A stretch of 63,647 nucleotides of DNA, taken from NCBI RefSeq assembly GCF_000422405.1, contig NZ_AULS01000019.1:1-63647 (forward strand), read 5' to 3'. Below the pieces are notes generated by a model, which was not told the DNA's origin, did not search any database, and saw only the letters and a program-made list of their open reading frames with translations. This stretch comes from Microbacterium luticocti DSM 19459. GTDB taxonomy: Bacteria > Actinomycetota > Actinomycetes > Actinomycetales > Microbacteriaceae. Of the stretch, positions 38,473 to 49,889 are shown piece by piece. How positions within the stretch are numbered: the first letter of the stretch is position 1; each line of letters starts with the position of its first letter. Position numbers and translations under genes: made by a program.

Positions 38473-39285
38473 TCAGTTCCGATTCAGCCCGTGCCGTCGC
38501 GAGTCCAGCGCGTCCTTGAAGTGGCTCTCCGCGGCGTCGATGTCTCGTGACGGCGTCGACGGATCGAAAACCCGTAGCAGCGAGAATCGGAATGTCGAAG
38601 GGTCGAGACCGCGCAATTCGACGTTGCCGCCGTGCCCGTTGGTGGCGTAGGCGTGCCAGCGCTGCCGAATACTCTCTTCGCCGTCCGCCTTGCCTACGTA
38701 GTGCCGGCCGTCGCGGGTGTCCGTGATGAGGTAGATCCCGAAGACAGACGACAGCGCCGTCCGCCAGGAGGCGTAGCGGTGCTCCCGCATGACCGCCTGC
38801 AGCTGCGCGTGGCTGAGCACGAGGCGGTCGAAGCCAGGAAACGGAATCGGCTGCGCATCCGCGATCCCGACCACCGGATAGTGTGCGGCCGTCGTGCCCT
38901 TCATGCGCCAGGTGCGCGGAGACTTCCACCCAACCACCAGACGGTTTCGGAGATCTTCCATGTGTTCGGTCTGGGCGACATCGAAGACGCGGCGGATGCC
39001 GTCACTGGAGGTCTCGCCGCGGTTCTCGACTACCGACCAGAGCCGGGCTTGGTCACCGCCCTCTCGGATGAAGACCACCCAGACCCGGGGCGGGTTCGCC
39101 GGGAATCGCATGGTGTTCGCCGACTGGTTGCGCGTGTACTCCAGGATCTCGGCGTCGGTGGAGTCCGCATGGATGCCGGCCAGTCCGCTGTCCTCGTGCT
39201 CGCGCACGTATGCGTGGCGAATCACGAGCGCCTGGGCGGGATCGATGCCCGCGTCGATCAGTAGGGGGCCAAGTGTCAGCGGCAT
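38473..39285 (-). CDS. GIY-YIG nuclease family protein
   Basis: 270 aa. An uncharacterised N-terminal domain of about 165 residues is followed by a C-terminal GIY-YIG domain: GIY at 183-185, YVG at 196-198, a following Arg in RQRW (about 207-209) and the metal-binding Glu253 (AAESHFK). All catalytic positions look intact, so it should cut DNA. The N-terminal part probably supplies specificity; it is rich in Trp and charged residues and not recognised. GAGGAG ribosome site before the ATG. Lies 66 nt after the AbiTii gene and 8 nt before the DUF5677-like gene. Confidence 0.78.
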   Translation of the reverse strand: MPLTLGPLLIDAGIDPAQALVIRHAYVREHEDSGLAGIHADSTDAEILEYTRNQSANTMRFPANPPRVWVVFIREGGDQARLWSVVENRGETSSDGIRRVFDVAQTEHMEDLRNRLVVGWKSPRTWRMKGTTAAHYPVVGIADAQPIPFPGFDRLVLSHAQLQAVMREHRYASWRTALSSVFGIYLITDTRDGRHYVGKADGEESIRQRWHAYATNGHGGNVELRGLDPSTFRFSLLRVFDPSTPSRDIDAAESHFKDALDSRRHGLNRN

Positions 39286-39351
39286 TGGTTTAGCTCCTCG
39301 TCAGGTATTCCTTCACGCTATCCGTTGCCACCGACCTCTTTGGCGGGAGAT

Positions 39352-40134
39352 TCAGAGCGTGAACTGCAGTACTGCGATAACGGCGGCGACAATGGTCGCG
39401 GATCCGACGACGCCGGCGCCAATGAGGCGTGCCGTTGTCCAGAAGCGCGGTGTCTCCGACTCCGGTTCGGATGCGATCGATCCCCCGTTCGACGCCTGTG
39501 CGATGCTGACGCGGTTACCGCGTCCGTTGATGACGAGGTTCACCGCATTGGCGGCTTGTGCGGGTGTCGGGAGTGCCTCGCCCACGGGCGTGCTGGAACG
39601 GAGTTCCGCGATGAGCTCGGCAAGCCGAGTGCGGACTTGGTCGAGGACGCCTTCGATCGCGATCGTACTGACACTCCAGTACAGGGCCACGATGCGGCCG
39701 TTCATTCGACGCGTTCCATTGATGTAGGTAACGAGATCCGCAGAGCCCGGGGGCTGGAGCTTCACCATTCGGTCGTCACCGTGTTGCTCGACCATGCTGC
39801 GGATCTCGCGCACTCCCATGCGGAGCGGAACTTGTTCGTTGATGTCGTCACGAGCGAAGTCAGGAATGTCCATTGAGCCGATCGTCTCGTGGTGCACGAA
39901 GCCACCCGGGACTGCCCCGTCGACCTGTAGCGGCGCAGTGACCGTCCGGTACGACGGGAGCTCTTCGTCTCGCCCATATCCGCGAAGCTCCCGCGAGGCC
40001 CACTCGCGTAGTTCGGGTGAGCCCGCGTTACCGCCGAGCAGGATGAGCTTGCGCAGCAGCGTGTCCAATGGTTTCTCATCGAGCAGATCACGCTCGATCT
40101 GGCCCATCAGCCCGCCCCGCTTCTTGCTACCCAC
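39352..40134 (-). CDS. AbiTii-domain protein with C-terminal membrane helix
   Basis: 260 aa. The N-terminal about 90 residues (LLRKLILLGGNAGSPELREWASRELRGY ... ELPSYR) match the AbiTii domain of abortive-infection-associated proteins. The middle is helical, and a hydrophobic segment at about 231-258 (LIGAGVVGSATIVAAVIAVL) should anchor it in the membrane. GTG 40134 lies 6 nt after GATACT, so it may be leaderless; ATG 40107 is the alternative. Likely first gene of a three-gene operon with the GIY-YIG and DUF5677-like genes. Confidence 0.7.
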   Translation of the reverse strand: MGSKKRGGLMGQIERDLLDEKPLDTLLRKLILLGGNAGSPELREWASRELRGYGRDEELPSYRTVTAPLQVDGAVPGGFVHHETIGSMDIPDFARDDINEQVPLRMGVREIRSMVEQHGDDRMVKLQPPGSADLVTYINGTRRMNGRIVALYWSVSTIAIEGVLDQVRTRLAELIAELRSSTPVGEALPTPAQAANAVNLVINGRGNRVSIAQASNGGSIASEPESETPRFWTTARLIGAGVVGSATIVAAVIAVLQFTL

Positions 40135-40240
40135 GAGGCTAGTATCTCGGCAACCTCGGACAGTACGGGCGTGCGAGGCTCACTGGCCGGCAACAGAGGT
40201 GCCTTGTTGTGGAATAGAAAACGGGTATTGACCCCACTGA

Positions 40241-40450
40241 GGTGCCAAGAGCGATCTGCGCGCACGGCCGATGTTCCACCACGAGAAGTACTCGATCGAC
40301 GCGCGCCTCACCATCGTGTTCTGCGCCCTCGGGATCAGCCGGCACCTCCAAATCCGCGCCGGACTCAGCGTCAAGCGCATCACCTGCGCCCTGCGCTCCC
40401 TGCGTGATGTCGTGATCACCGTTCAAGGCCTCACCGCACTCCGCTCACCA
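40241..40450 (+). pseudogene. IS1634-family transposase, 3' remnant
   Basis: The reading frame KSDLRARPMFHH ... SIDARLTIVFCALGISRHLQ ... LSVKRI ... LRDVVITVQG matches the conserved C-terminus of IS1634-type transposases. An in-frame stop at 40238-40240 precedes it and there is no start, so it is a fragment. Same strand as the 5' remnant at 36785-37260. Confidence 0.8.
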
Positions 40451-40593
40451 ACGGGTCCTAGAGTGGCACGACTCAGGCCGAACGTGGTGCGCATGCAGAA
40501 AGCGTGTGCGGGGGCGCCGACAACCCAATCTGGAGGGCAGGTCCGCGGACCAGCGCCCGACACCAATGTCGTCACGCCACGAAGCCCTCGGTG

Positions 40594-43462
<2,869 letters not shown>

Positions 43463-43491
43463 GAGTCGTCGGTCCTCGTCGTCGAGCGGCG

Positions 43492-44079
43492 TCAGTCCTC
43501 GTCGTCGTCCGGCCCGTCGCCGGGCTGCTCGTCGAGCTCGTCGATGTCGACGCCGTCCAGGTCGCCCGAGTGCAGGATCGGTGAGCCGTCCTCGTCGAAG
43601 TCGGCCGCATCCAGGTCGTCGACGTCGTCGAGCTCGTCGTCCGCGTCGACGGATGCCTCGGCCCGGGCATCCTCGTCGGCCGCCGCCCGCTGCTGGGCCT
43701 GGTACTCGGCCAGACGCACCGCCCACGGCACCCATTCCGGAGCCAGCAGCGCGCCGGAGCCGGGCAGCAGCTCGGCCTCGAGCACGGTCGGCTCGGCCTC
43801 CCCGGCCGCGGCCAGGCTCACGGTCCAGAACCAGCCCGGGTATCCCGGCATCCGATTGTCGAACAGCAGCGAGACCACACCGTCGGGCTCGACCGTGTAG
43901 CCGGCGGGGTCGCCGACCGTCGCCGGTGCGGTGATCTCGTGCAGCGCGGCGAGGGCCAGATCGTGCGCGGCCAGCAGCCGCTCATCCGGAATGGGCGTCG
44001 CCGCCTCATCCGTCGCCGCCCCGTCGACGGGCAAGGCCGTACCCCCCTCGGGCGCGCCGTCGGACGCCGGGTCAGACAT
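43492..44079 (-). CDS. DUF3027 family protein
   Basis: 195 aa. The conserved GYPGWFWTVSLA and LLPGSGALLAPEWVPWAVRL segments identify the actinobacterial DUF3027 family. The C-terminus (about residue 135 on) is a highly acidic Asp/Glu tail. Function unknown. It is coupled to the cold-shock gene, whose stop lies within its start region; ATG 44088 is an alternative start. Confidence 0.85.
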   Translation of the reverse strand: MSDPASDGAPEGGTALPVDGAATDEAATPIPDERLLAAHDLALAALHEITAPATVGDPAGYTVEPDGVVSLLFDNRMPGYPGWFWTVSLAAAGEAEPTVLEAELLPGSGALLAPEWVPWAVRLAEYQAQQRAAADEDARAEASVDADDELDDVDDLDAADFDEDGSPILHSGDLDGVDIDELDEQPGDGPDDDED

Positions 44080-44452
44080 CGAAGTCATCGGCGACCTTGC
44101 GCAGCAGGGCGGCGACCTTCGTGGCGTGCGCACCCGAGGGGTAGCGTCCGCGGCGCAGGTCACCGCCGATCGTGTCGAGGAGCTTGACGAGGTCTTCGAC
44201 GATCACGGCCATGTCGTCGGCGGGCTTGCGGGACTTCTTCGCCAGGCTGACCGGGGCTTCGAGCAGCCGCACCGACAGCGCCTGCGGGCCGCGGCGGCCG
44301 TCGGCGATGCCGAACTCGACCCGCGTGCCCGTCTTGACCGTCGCTCCTGCGGGCAGGGCTGTGGCGTGCAGGAAGACATCCTGACCGTCATCCGAAGAGA
44401 TGAAGCCGAAGCCCTTCTCTTCGTCGTAGAACCTGACCTTGCCGGTGGGCAT
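44072..44452 (-). CDS. Cold-shock-domain protein with C-terminal extension
   Basis: 126 aa. Residues 1-68 form a CspA-type domain (GKVRFYDEEKGFGFISSDDGQDVFLHA with RNP1/RNP2 aromatics). A 58-residue extension with a Lys-rich region and a predicted helical tail is typical of the larger actinobacterial form next to DUF3027. Binds single-stranded RNA or DNA. Confidence 0.9.
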   Translation of the reverse strand: MPTGKVRFYDEEKGFGFISSDDGQDVFLHATALPAGATVKTGTRVEFGIADGRRGPQALSVRLLEAPVSLAKKSRKPADDMAVIVEDLVKLLDTIGGDLRRGRYPSGAHATKVAALLRKVADDFDV

Positions 44453-44560
44453 GACTACCTCGCTGGAACGGTGCGCGCGCCTTCCGCGCGCAGACGTGCA
44501 TGGGAATGTGGAAGGACCCGAAGGTCCCGGCCTCCAGCCTACGGCACGTGCGCGCGGCGG

Positions 44561-44566
44561 TAGGCT
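44561..44566 (+). promoter_or_regulatory. -10 box before the small membrane protein gene
   Basis: TAGGCT lies 7 nt before the ATG at 44574 with no ribosome site; a leaderless transcript is likely. Confidence 0.55.
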
Positions 44567-44573
44567 GGATCCG

Positions 44574-44849
44574 ATGAGCGCGCCCACACCGTCCGGGGAC
44601 GTCCCGGTCCGCCGGATCGACCGCATCCTCTCGTACACCGCCCTCGGCCTGCTGGCCGTGTCGGTCATCCTGTTCTTCGCCATCATCATCGGCACGGCTG
44701 TGCACACCGACCAGAGCACGCCGCTGTGGCGCACCATCGGCACGATCGTCTACGTCGCCCCGATCGCCGCCTTCTTGATGATCCTGACGGTCGTGATCAT
44801 GAGCTTCGTGCGCCGGTCCCGGGCGAACAAGGCCGACCGGACGCGCTGA
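44574..44849 (+). CDS. Small two-helix membrane protein
   Basis: 91 aa with two membrane helices (about residues 19-42 and 56-78) and a basic C-terminus (RRSRANKADRTR). No recognised family. Its stop is immediately followed by the GTG of the helicase-associated gene, so it is the first gene of that operon. Confidence 0.75.
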   Translation: MSAPTPSGDVPVRRIDRILSYTALGLLAVSVILFFAIIIGTAVHTDQSTPLWRTIGTIVYVAPIAAFLMILTVVIMSFVRRSRANKADRTR

Positions 44850-46580
44850 GTGGCCGCACTGTCCGACGCGCGGGAGCTGGCGACGCTGCTGGCCGGGCTC
44901 CGTGCGCAACGGCTGGCCGAGGTGCTGCACGCACGGGGGGTGTCCGCCCAGGTCGGCTGGCGCGACTGTTTCGACGCGGCCGAGGGGCTGCTCGAGCCCG
45001 CCTCGATCGATGCGGCGCTGCGGCAGCTGCCCCGCGTCGCGCTGCAGGGGGTGGATGCCGCAGCCAGCTCCGCCGCCGACCCCGGGGTGCGCGACAGGCT
45101 CGAGGCGGCCGCGCTGCTGCGGGCCGACGGCACGGCCCTGGGTGCGGTCACCGACCGGGTGCACGCCGCCCGGGCCGCGCATCCCGAGGCGTTCGAGGCC
45201 GTCGCCACGGCCGAACCGGCCGGCGGCGATGCCGTCGCCGCCGCGCAGGCGGCCGAGCGTGCCGCCGACACCGTCCGCGCCGTCACCGACCTCGTCGCCC
45301 GGGCGGCCGACGACCCCGTGAACGTCACCGGCACCGGCGCGATCACCGCCGTCGACCGCCGCCGTCTGGTCGACGGCCACCTGGTCGAGAGCCCGGCCGA
45401 GCTCGACGATCTGGTCGCGCTGGCCGCCGATGCCCGTCTGCTCGCCCTGGTCGACCGGCAGTGGCGTCAGACCACGGTGGGCGCCGCGTGGCTGCGCGGC
45501 ACGATCGCGGATCGCTGGGCGGCGCTCGCGACGGGCTGGGTTGCGGCGCTGCCCGGGCCGCTTCGGACCGACGGCGGCGGTTACCCGCCTCCGACCCAGT
45601 GGCCGCACGCCGCCCCGCTCGATGAGACCTGGCAGGCTTTGGCGGCGACGCTGTGGCGGCAGGCGGTGCGGGCCGGACTGTACGCGGCCGACGGCACCGA
45701 GCCCGCCTGGACCGCCCCGCTGCGGACCGGCGCCACCCCCGATCAGGCAGCCCTCACCACGCTGCTGCCCGCCGAGATCGACCGCATCTACCTGCAGGCC
45801 GACCTCACCGCGATCGCCCCCGGTCCCCTGCGCTCGCCACTGGATCTGCGCCTGCAGACGATGGCGACCCGCGAGTCGCGGGCCCAGGCATCCACGTACC
45901 GGTTCACCGCCGACACGATCGCGGCGGCCGTCGCCGGTGGCGAGGACGCGGCATCCCTGCGCACGTTCCTGGCCGGCCTGTCGCTGACCGGCATCCCGCA
46001 GCCGCTGGACTACCTCATCGCCGAGGCCACCGCGCGACACGGTTCGGTGCAGGTGGCCACCGATGCCGCGACCGGCCGCACACGCGTGACCAGCTCCGAT
46101 CCGCAGCTGCTGCGCACCATCGCGGTCGACCAGTCGCTGCACGCGATCGGGCTGACCGAGGACGGTGACGCGCTGGTCTCGCGGGTGGGGCGCGACGCCG
46201 TGTTCTTCACGCTCGCCGACGCCCGCTATCCGGTGGTGGCGCGCGATGCCGCCGGCCGCGCCGAGCCACTGCGCCGCCGCCGCGACCCGGTGCCGGTGCC
46301 GGCCGACGAAGCGGCCGCCGCCCTGCTGCCGGTGGCCGAGCGGCTGCTGGCGCACAGCGCCGACGACGCCGACGCGGCATGGCTCGTGCGCGAACTCGAA
46401 CAGGCGGTGCGCACCCGCGGCGAGATCACCGTCACCGTGCGCATGCCCGACGGCACCGAACGCGACTTCACGATGGAGGCGACGGGCCTCGGTGGCGGCC
46501 GACTGCGGGGGCTGGACCGTGCGGCCGACATCGAGCGCACCCTGCCGGTCTCGGGGATCGTCCGGGTACGACCCCGGTAG
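44850..46580 (+). CDS. Helicase-associated domain protein (XPB N-terminal-like partner)
   Basis: 576 aa. Family recognised from its invariable place before an XPB-type helicase in actinobacteria and from the C-terminal helicase-associated region (about residues 355-510, with QPLDYLIAEATARHG and DDGDALVSRVG-like segments). The Ala-rich N-terminal half is probably winged-helix/TPR-like. It likely works with the downstream helicase in DNA repair. GTG start directly after the preceding TGA. Confidence 0.75.
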   Translation: MAALSDARELATLLAGLRAQRLAEVLHARGVSAQVGWRDCFDAAEGLLEPASIDAALRQLPRVALQGVDAAASSAADPGVRDRLEAAALLRADGTALGAVTDRVHAARAAHPEAFEAVATAEPAGGDAVAAAQAAERAADTVRAVTDLVARAADDPVNVTGTGAITAVDRRRLVDGHLVESPAELDDLVALAADARLLALVDRQWRQTTVGAAWLRGTIADRWAALATGWVAALPGPLRTDGGGYPPPTQWPHAAPLDETWQALAATLWRQAVRAGLYAADGTEPAWTAPLRTGATPDQAALTTLLPAEIDRIYLQADLTAIAPGPLRSPLDLRLQTMATRESRAQASTYRFTADTIAAAVAGGEDAASLRTFLAGLSLTGIPQPLDYLIAEATARHGSVQVATDAATGRTRVTSSDPQLLRTIAVDQSLHAIGLTEDGDALVSRVGRDAVFFTLADARYPVVARDAAGRAEPLRRRRDPVPVPADEAAAALLPVAERLLAHSADDADAAWLVRELEQAVRTRGEITVTVRMPDGTERDFTMEATGLGGGRLRGLDRAADIERTLPVSGIVRVRPR

Positions 46581-46583
46581 AAT
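46578..46583 (+). promoter_or_regulatory. -10 box of the XPB helicase gene
   Basis: TAGAAT, in which TAG is the stop codon of the preceding gene, lies 8 nt before ATG 46592. No ribosome site; probable leaderless transcript that lets the helicase be expressed independently. Confidence 0.55.
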
Positions 46584-46591
46584 GGACCCTT

Positions 46592-48235
46592 ATGTCCGAC
46601 GGCCCCCTCATCGTCCAGAGCGACCGCACGGTGCTGCTCGAGGTGGCGCACCCGGATGCCGAGACCGCGCGGCACGAGTTGGCGATCTTCGCCGAGCTCG
46701 AGCGCGCACCCGAGCACATCCACACCTACCGGATCACCCGACTGGGGCTGTGGAACGCGCGGGCGGCCGGGCATGAGGCCGACGACATGCTGGCGACCCT
46801 CGACCGCTTCTCGAAGTTCCCGGTTCCCACCTCGGTCGCCGTCGACATCCGCGAGACGGTGAACCGGTACGGGCGCCTGGTCATCGAGCGCGGCGACGAC
46901 GGCGACCTGGTGCTGCGGTCGACGGATGCCGCGGTGCTGACCGAGGTGTCGAAGAACAAGCGCATCCAACCGCTGCTTATCGGCCACCCCTCGCCCGACA
47001 CGTTCGTCGTGGACGCCTGGGCGCGCGGCGCCATCAAGCAGGAGCTGCTGAAGATCGGCTGGCCCGCCGAGGACCGTGCCGGGTACACGCCGGGCACGCC
47101 GCATCCCATCGACCTCGTCGAGGACGGCTGGCACCTGCGGCCGTACCAGCGCACCGCGGTCTCGACGTTCACCGAGGGTGGCTCGGGCGTGGTGGTGCTG
47201 CCGTGCGGGGCCGGAAAGACGCTCGTGGGCGCCGGGGCGATGGCGCAGACCAAGACGACGACGCTGATCCTGGTGACCAACACGGTCAGCGCCCGGCAGT
47301 GGCGCGACGAGCTGCTGCGGCGTACGTCGCTGACCGAGGCCGAGATCGGCGAGTACTCCGGGCAGGTCAAAGAGATCAAGCCCGTCACCATCGCGACGTA
47401 CCAGATCCTCACCGCGAAGCGAAAGGGCCAGTACGCCCACCTGGCACTGCTGGACGCGCTGGACTGGGGGCTCATCGTCTACGACGAGGTGCACCTGCTG
47501 CCGGCGCCGGTGTTCAAGCTCACCGCCGACCTGCAGGCGCGGCGCCGGCTGGGGCTGACGGCGACGCTGGTGCGCGAAGACGGTCGGGAGGGCGACGTGT
47601 TCAGCCTGATCGGGCCGAAGCGGTTCGACGCGCCGTGGAAGCAGATCGAGGCGCAGGGCTTCATCTCACCCGCCGTCTGCTACGAGGTGCGGGTGGATCT
47701 GCCAGAAGGCGACCGGCTGGAGTACGCGGCCTCGGCCGACGACGAGCGGTACCGGCTGGCGGCGACCGCTCCGGCGAAGATCGGCGTGGTGCGCGAGCTC
47801 GTCGCCCGGCACCGGGGTGAACGGATCCTCGTCATCGGCCAGTACCTCGACCAGATCGACGTGCTCGCCGAGGCGCTGGGCGCGCCGAAGATCACCGGTG
47901 CGACGCCGGTGGACGAGCGCGAGGAACTGTACCGGGCGTTCCGCGAGGGCGAGATCGAGCTGCTGGTGGTCTCGAAGGTCGCGAACTTCTCGATCGACCT
48001 GCCCGAGGCATCCGTCGCCATCCAGGTGTCGGGGTCGTTCGGATCCCGCCAGGAGGAGGCGCAGCGGCTCGGCCGCCTGCTGCGGCCGAAACAGTCCGGG
48101 CACACCGCGAGCTTCTACACGCTCATCGCCCGCGACACCGTCGACCAGGACTTCGCGCAGAACCGGCAGCGGTTCCTCGCCGAGCAGGGCTACAGCTACA
48201 CGATCCTCGACGCCGACACCCTCGCCGCGGCCTGA
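46592..48235 (+). CDS. xpb: XPB/Rad25-type DNA repair helicase
   Basis: 547 aa, superfamily 2. Motif I PCGAGKT near residue 205, motif II (DEVH, in YDEVHLLPAP) near 300, TATLVRED (motif III) and QRLGRLLRP (motif VI) near 495 are complete, after an N-terminal DNA-damage-recognition-like domain. Mycobacterial XPB is a 3'-5' helicase that also anneals DNA. ATG 46592 agrees with the family length. Confidence 0.93.
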   Translation: MSDGPLIVQSDRTVLLEVAHPDAETARHELAIFAELERAPEHIHTYRITRLGLWNARAAGHEADDMLATLDRFSKFPVPTSVAVDIRETVNRYGRLVIERGDDGDLVLRSTDAAVLTEVSKNKRIQPLLIGHPSPDTFVVDAWARGAIKQELLKIGWPAEDRAGYTPGTPHPIDLVEDGWHLRPYQRTAVSTFTEGGSGVVVLPCGAGKTLVGAGAMAQTKTTTLILVTNTVSARQWRDELLRRTSLTEAEIGEYSGQVKEIKPVTIATYQILTAKRKGQYAHLALLDALDWGLIVYDEVHLLPAPVFKLTADLQARRRLGLTATLVREDGREGDVFSLIGPKRFDAPWKQIEAQGFISPAVCYEVRVDLPEGDRLEYAASADDERYRLAATAPAKIGVVRELVARHRGERILVIGQYLDQIDVLAEALGAPKITGATPVDEREELYRAFREGEIELLVVSKVANFSIDLPEASVAIQVSGSFGSRQEEAQRLGRLLRPKQSGHTASFYTLIARDTVDQDFAQNRQRFLAEQGYSYTILDADTLAAA

Positions 48236-48294
48236 TCCGAGCGCCGGCGGCGTGGCACGCCGGCGGTGCGGTGCAGGTCTGGTAATAGGTTGAG

Positions 48295-49158
48295 ATGGAA
48301 CCGAACACCACCGTCAGTACCACCGCCCTGATGTCGGCCGCGGCCCGGGCCGCGCATCCTCTCGTCGACGCGCCCCCGCATCTGCTGATCGACGAGATCG
48401 CCGCCGCCCTGGTCGACCACGACCATCCCTCGCCGTTGGATTATCACCGAGCGCAGCCGGACGCCCCCGTCCTGGCGTCGGCCCGGCTGGCCGCCTGCGT
48501 GCGCAGCGCGTTCGCCGAAGCCCGCCTGGCCGAGTCCGGGGTGGATCAGCTGGTCGTGCTCGGCGCCGGGCTCGACACCGCCGCGCACCGGATGCCGGTG
48601 GGAACGCACGCGTGGCTGGTCGACCTTCCCGGGGTGCTCGCACACCGGCGCGCGCTGTTCGCGCGGGCCGGCCTGGCCGACGCGGGCACCCCGGTGCCGG
48701 TCGACCTCGCCTCGGCTTCGCCGGTGGACGCCCTGTGCGCGGCCGGGTTCGACCCCGATCGACCCGCGTTCGTGTCATGGCTCGGGGTGAGCATGTACCT
48801 CGACGCGGCCGCCGTCCGCGGGGTGCTCGCCGGCCTACGCGCTCTGGCCGGCGGCTCCCACCTGGTCTTCGACCACATCGTGCCGCCCGCCCTGCGCGAC
48901 GCGGCCGGTGCCGGGTATGCCCAGGCGGTGGCCGCGGTCGCCGGGCGTTCCGGTGAGCCGTGGCACTGCACACCCTCGCCCGACCAGATCACCGACTGGT
49001 TGGCCGACGCCGGCTGGGCGGTGCGCGAGGCGTGCGACGAGACGGATGCCGCGGGCCCGGGCTTCTGGCCCCGCTCCGACGCACTCACGCCGATGCGGCT
49101 GGTGCGCCTCGTCCACGCGGTGCGCGAGACGACCGGCGCGCCGGCTCAGCGCGCGTAG
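48295..49158 (+). CDS. SAM-dependent methyltransferase, LCM/TIGR00027-like
   Basis: 287 aa. The SAM-binding region QLVVLGAGLDTAAHR near residue 86, the acidic VDLPGVLAHRR and FVSWLGVSMYLD match the actinobacterial leucine-carboxyl-methyltransferase-like family. Substrate unknown; members methylate carboxyl or hydroxyl groups of small molecules. Its 3' end overlaps the convergent RibD-like gene by 13 nt. Confidence 0.85.
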   Translation: MEPNTTVSTTALMSAAARAAHPLVDAPPHLLIDEIAAALVDHDHPSPLDYHRAQPDAPVLASARLAACVRSAFAEARLAESGVDQLVVLGAGLDTAAHRMPVGTHAWLVDLPGVLAHRRALFARAGLADAGTPVPVDLASASPVDALCAAGFDPDRPAFVSWLGVSMYLDAAAVRGVLAGLRALAGGSHLVFDHIVPPALRDAAGAGYAQAVAAVAGRSGEPWHCTPSPDQITDWLADAGWAVREACDETDAAGPGFWPRSDALTPMRLVRLVHAVRETTGAPAQRA

Positions 49159-49853
49159 CGCAGGAACACGAAGCCGTCGTCGTCGCGCAGCACGCCCCGC
49201 AAGGCGAGGTCGTGCTGCGCTTCGGCGGCGCCCTGCACGATGCGGCCCGCTCCCCCGCCCACCACGTGCGGCGCCACGGTCAGGCACAGCTCGTCGACGA
49301 GCCCGGCGTCCAGCAGCGAGCCGAACAGGTGCGGTCCGCCCTCGCACAGCACCTGCGGCATCCCCTGCGCCGTGAAGGCGTGGGTCATCGCGACGAGGTC
49401 CACCGTGGCATCCCCGCAGACCAGCACCTCGGCCACCGACTCGAGCTCTGCCCGCCGCGCCGCGGGCGCGGACGCCCGGGTCACCACGATCGGCGGGACG
49501 GGAGCGTCGGCGAAGACCGCATCGCCCGGAGCAAGGTTCAGCTCGCCGCTGACGACGGCCAGCCGCGGCGCGGGCGAGAGCCCGTGCGCGCGCCGCCACG
49601 CGGCATCCTCCTCCTGCGGCGCCACCCCGCCGTATCCCTCGACCCGCACGGTCCCTGCTCCGACGAGGATCACGTCGGCCTGCGCGCGCAGCACCTCCAT
49701 GAGCGCACGGTCGGTCCGCCCGCCCAGCTCCCCGCTGCGCCCGTGCAGGGTGGCGGCGCCGTCGGCACTCGACACGAAGTTCATGCGCACCCGTGGCGTG
49801 CGCCGGTCGTCCAGCGCGTAGGCGGCGAAGAGTTGGTCACGGGTCGGGTTCAT
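49146..49853 (-). CDS. Pyrimidine reductase family protein (RibD C-terminal domain)
   Basis: 235 aa consisting only of the RibD reductase fold: RVRMNFVSSADGAATLHGRSG, DVILVGAGTVRVEGYGG and LCEGGPHLFGSLL. Without the deaminase half it may reduce a pyrimidine/pterin or another substrate. Translationally linked to folP2 through an 8-codon overlapping ORF (49850-49876) and a duplicated ribosome site. Confidence 0.85.
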   Translation of the reverse strand: MNPTRDQLFAAYALDDRRTPRVRMNFVSSADGAATLHGRSGELGGRTDRALMEVLRAQADVILVGAGTVRVEGYGGVAPQEEDAAWRRAHGLSPAPRLAVVSGELNLAPGDAVFADAPVPPIVVTRASAPAARRAELESVAEVLVCGDATVDLVAMTHAFTAQGMPQVLCEGGPHLFGSLLDAGLVDELCLTVAPHVVGGGAGRIVQGAAEAQHDLALRGVLRDDDGFVFLRYAR

Positions 49854-49889
49854 TCGTTTCCCTCCGGGCCGGTCATTCGTTTCCCTCCG
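49851..49889. repeat. 23-bp-period duplication at the folP2/RibD-like junction
   Basis: CATTCGTTTCCCTCCG occurs at 49851-49866 and 49874-49889. On the minus strand it duplicates GGAGGGAAACGAATGA, so both the folP2 stop and the next gene's start lie in ATGA contexts. Between them runs ATG...TGA of 8 codons (49876 down to 49850). Confidence 0.8.

Noticed and set aside
36785..40450. A functional composite transposon carrying the island
   Set aside because: Both transposase pieces are fragments (one frameshifted), and no terminal inverted repeats could be matched at the two ends.
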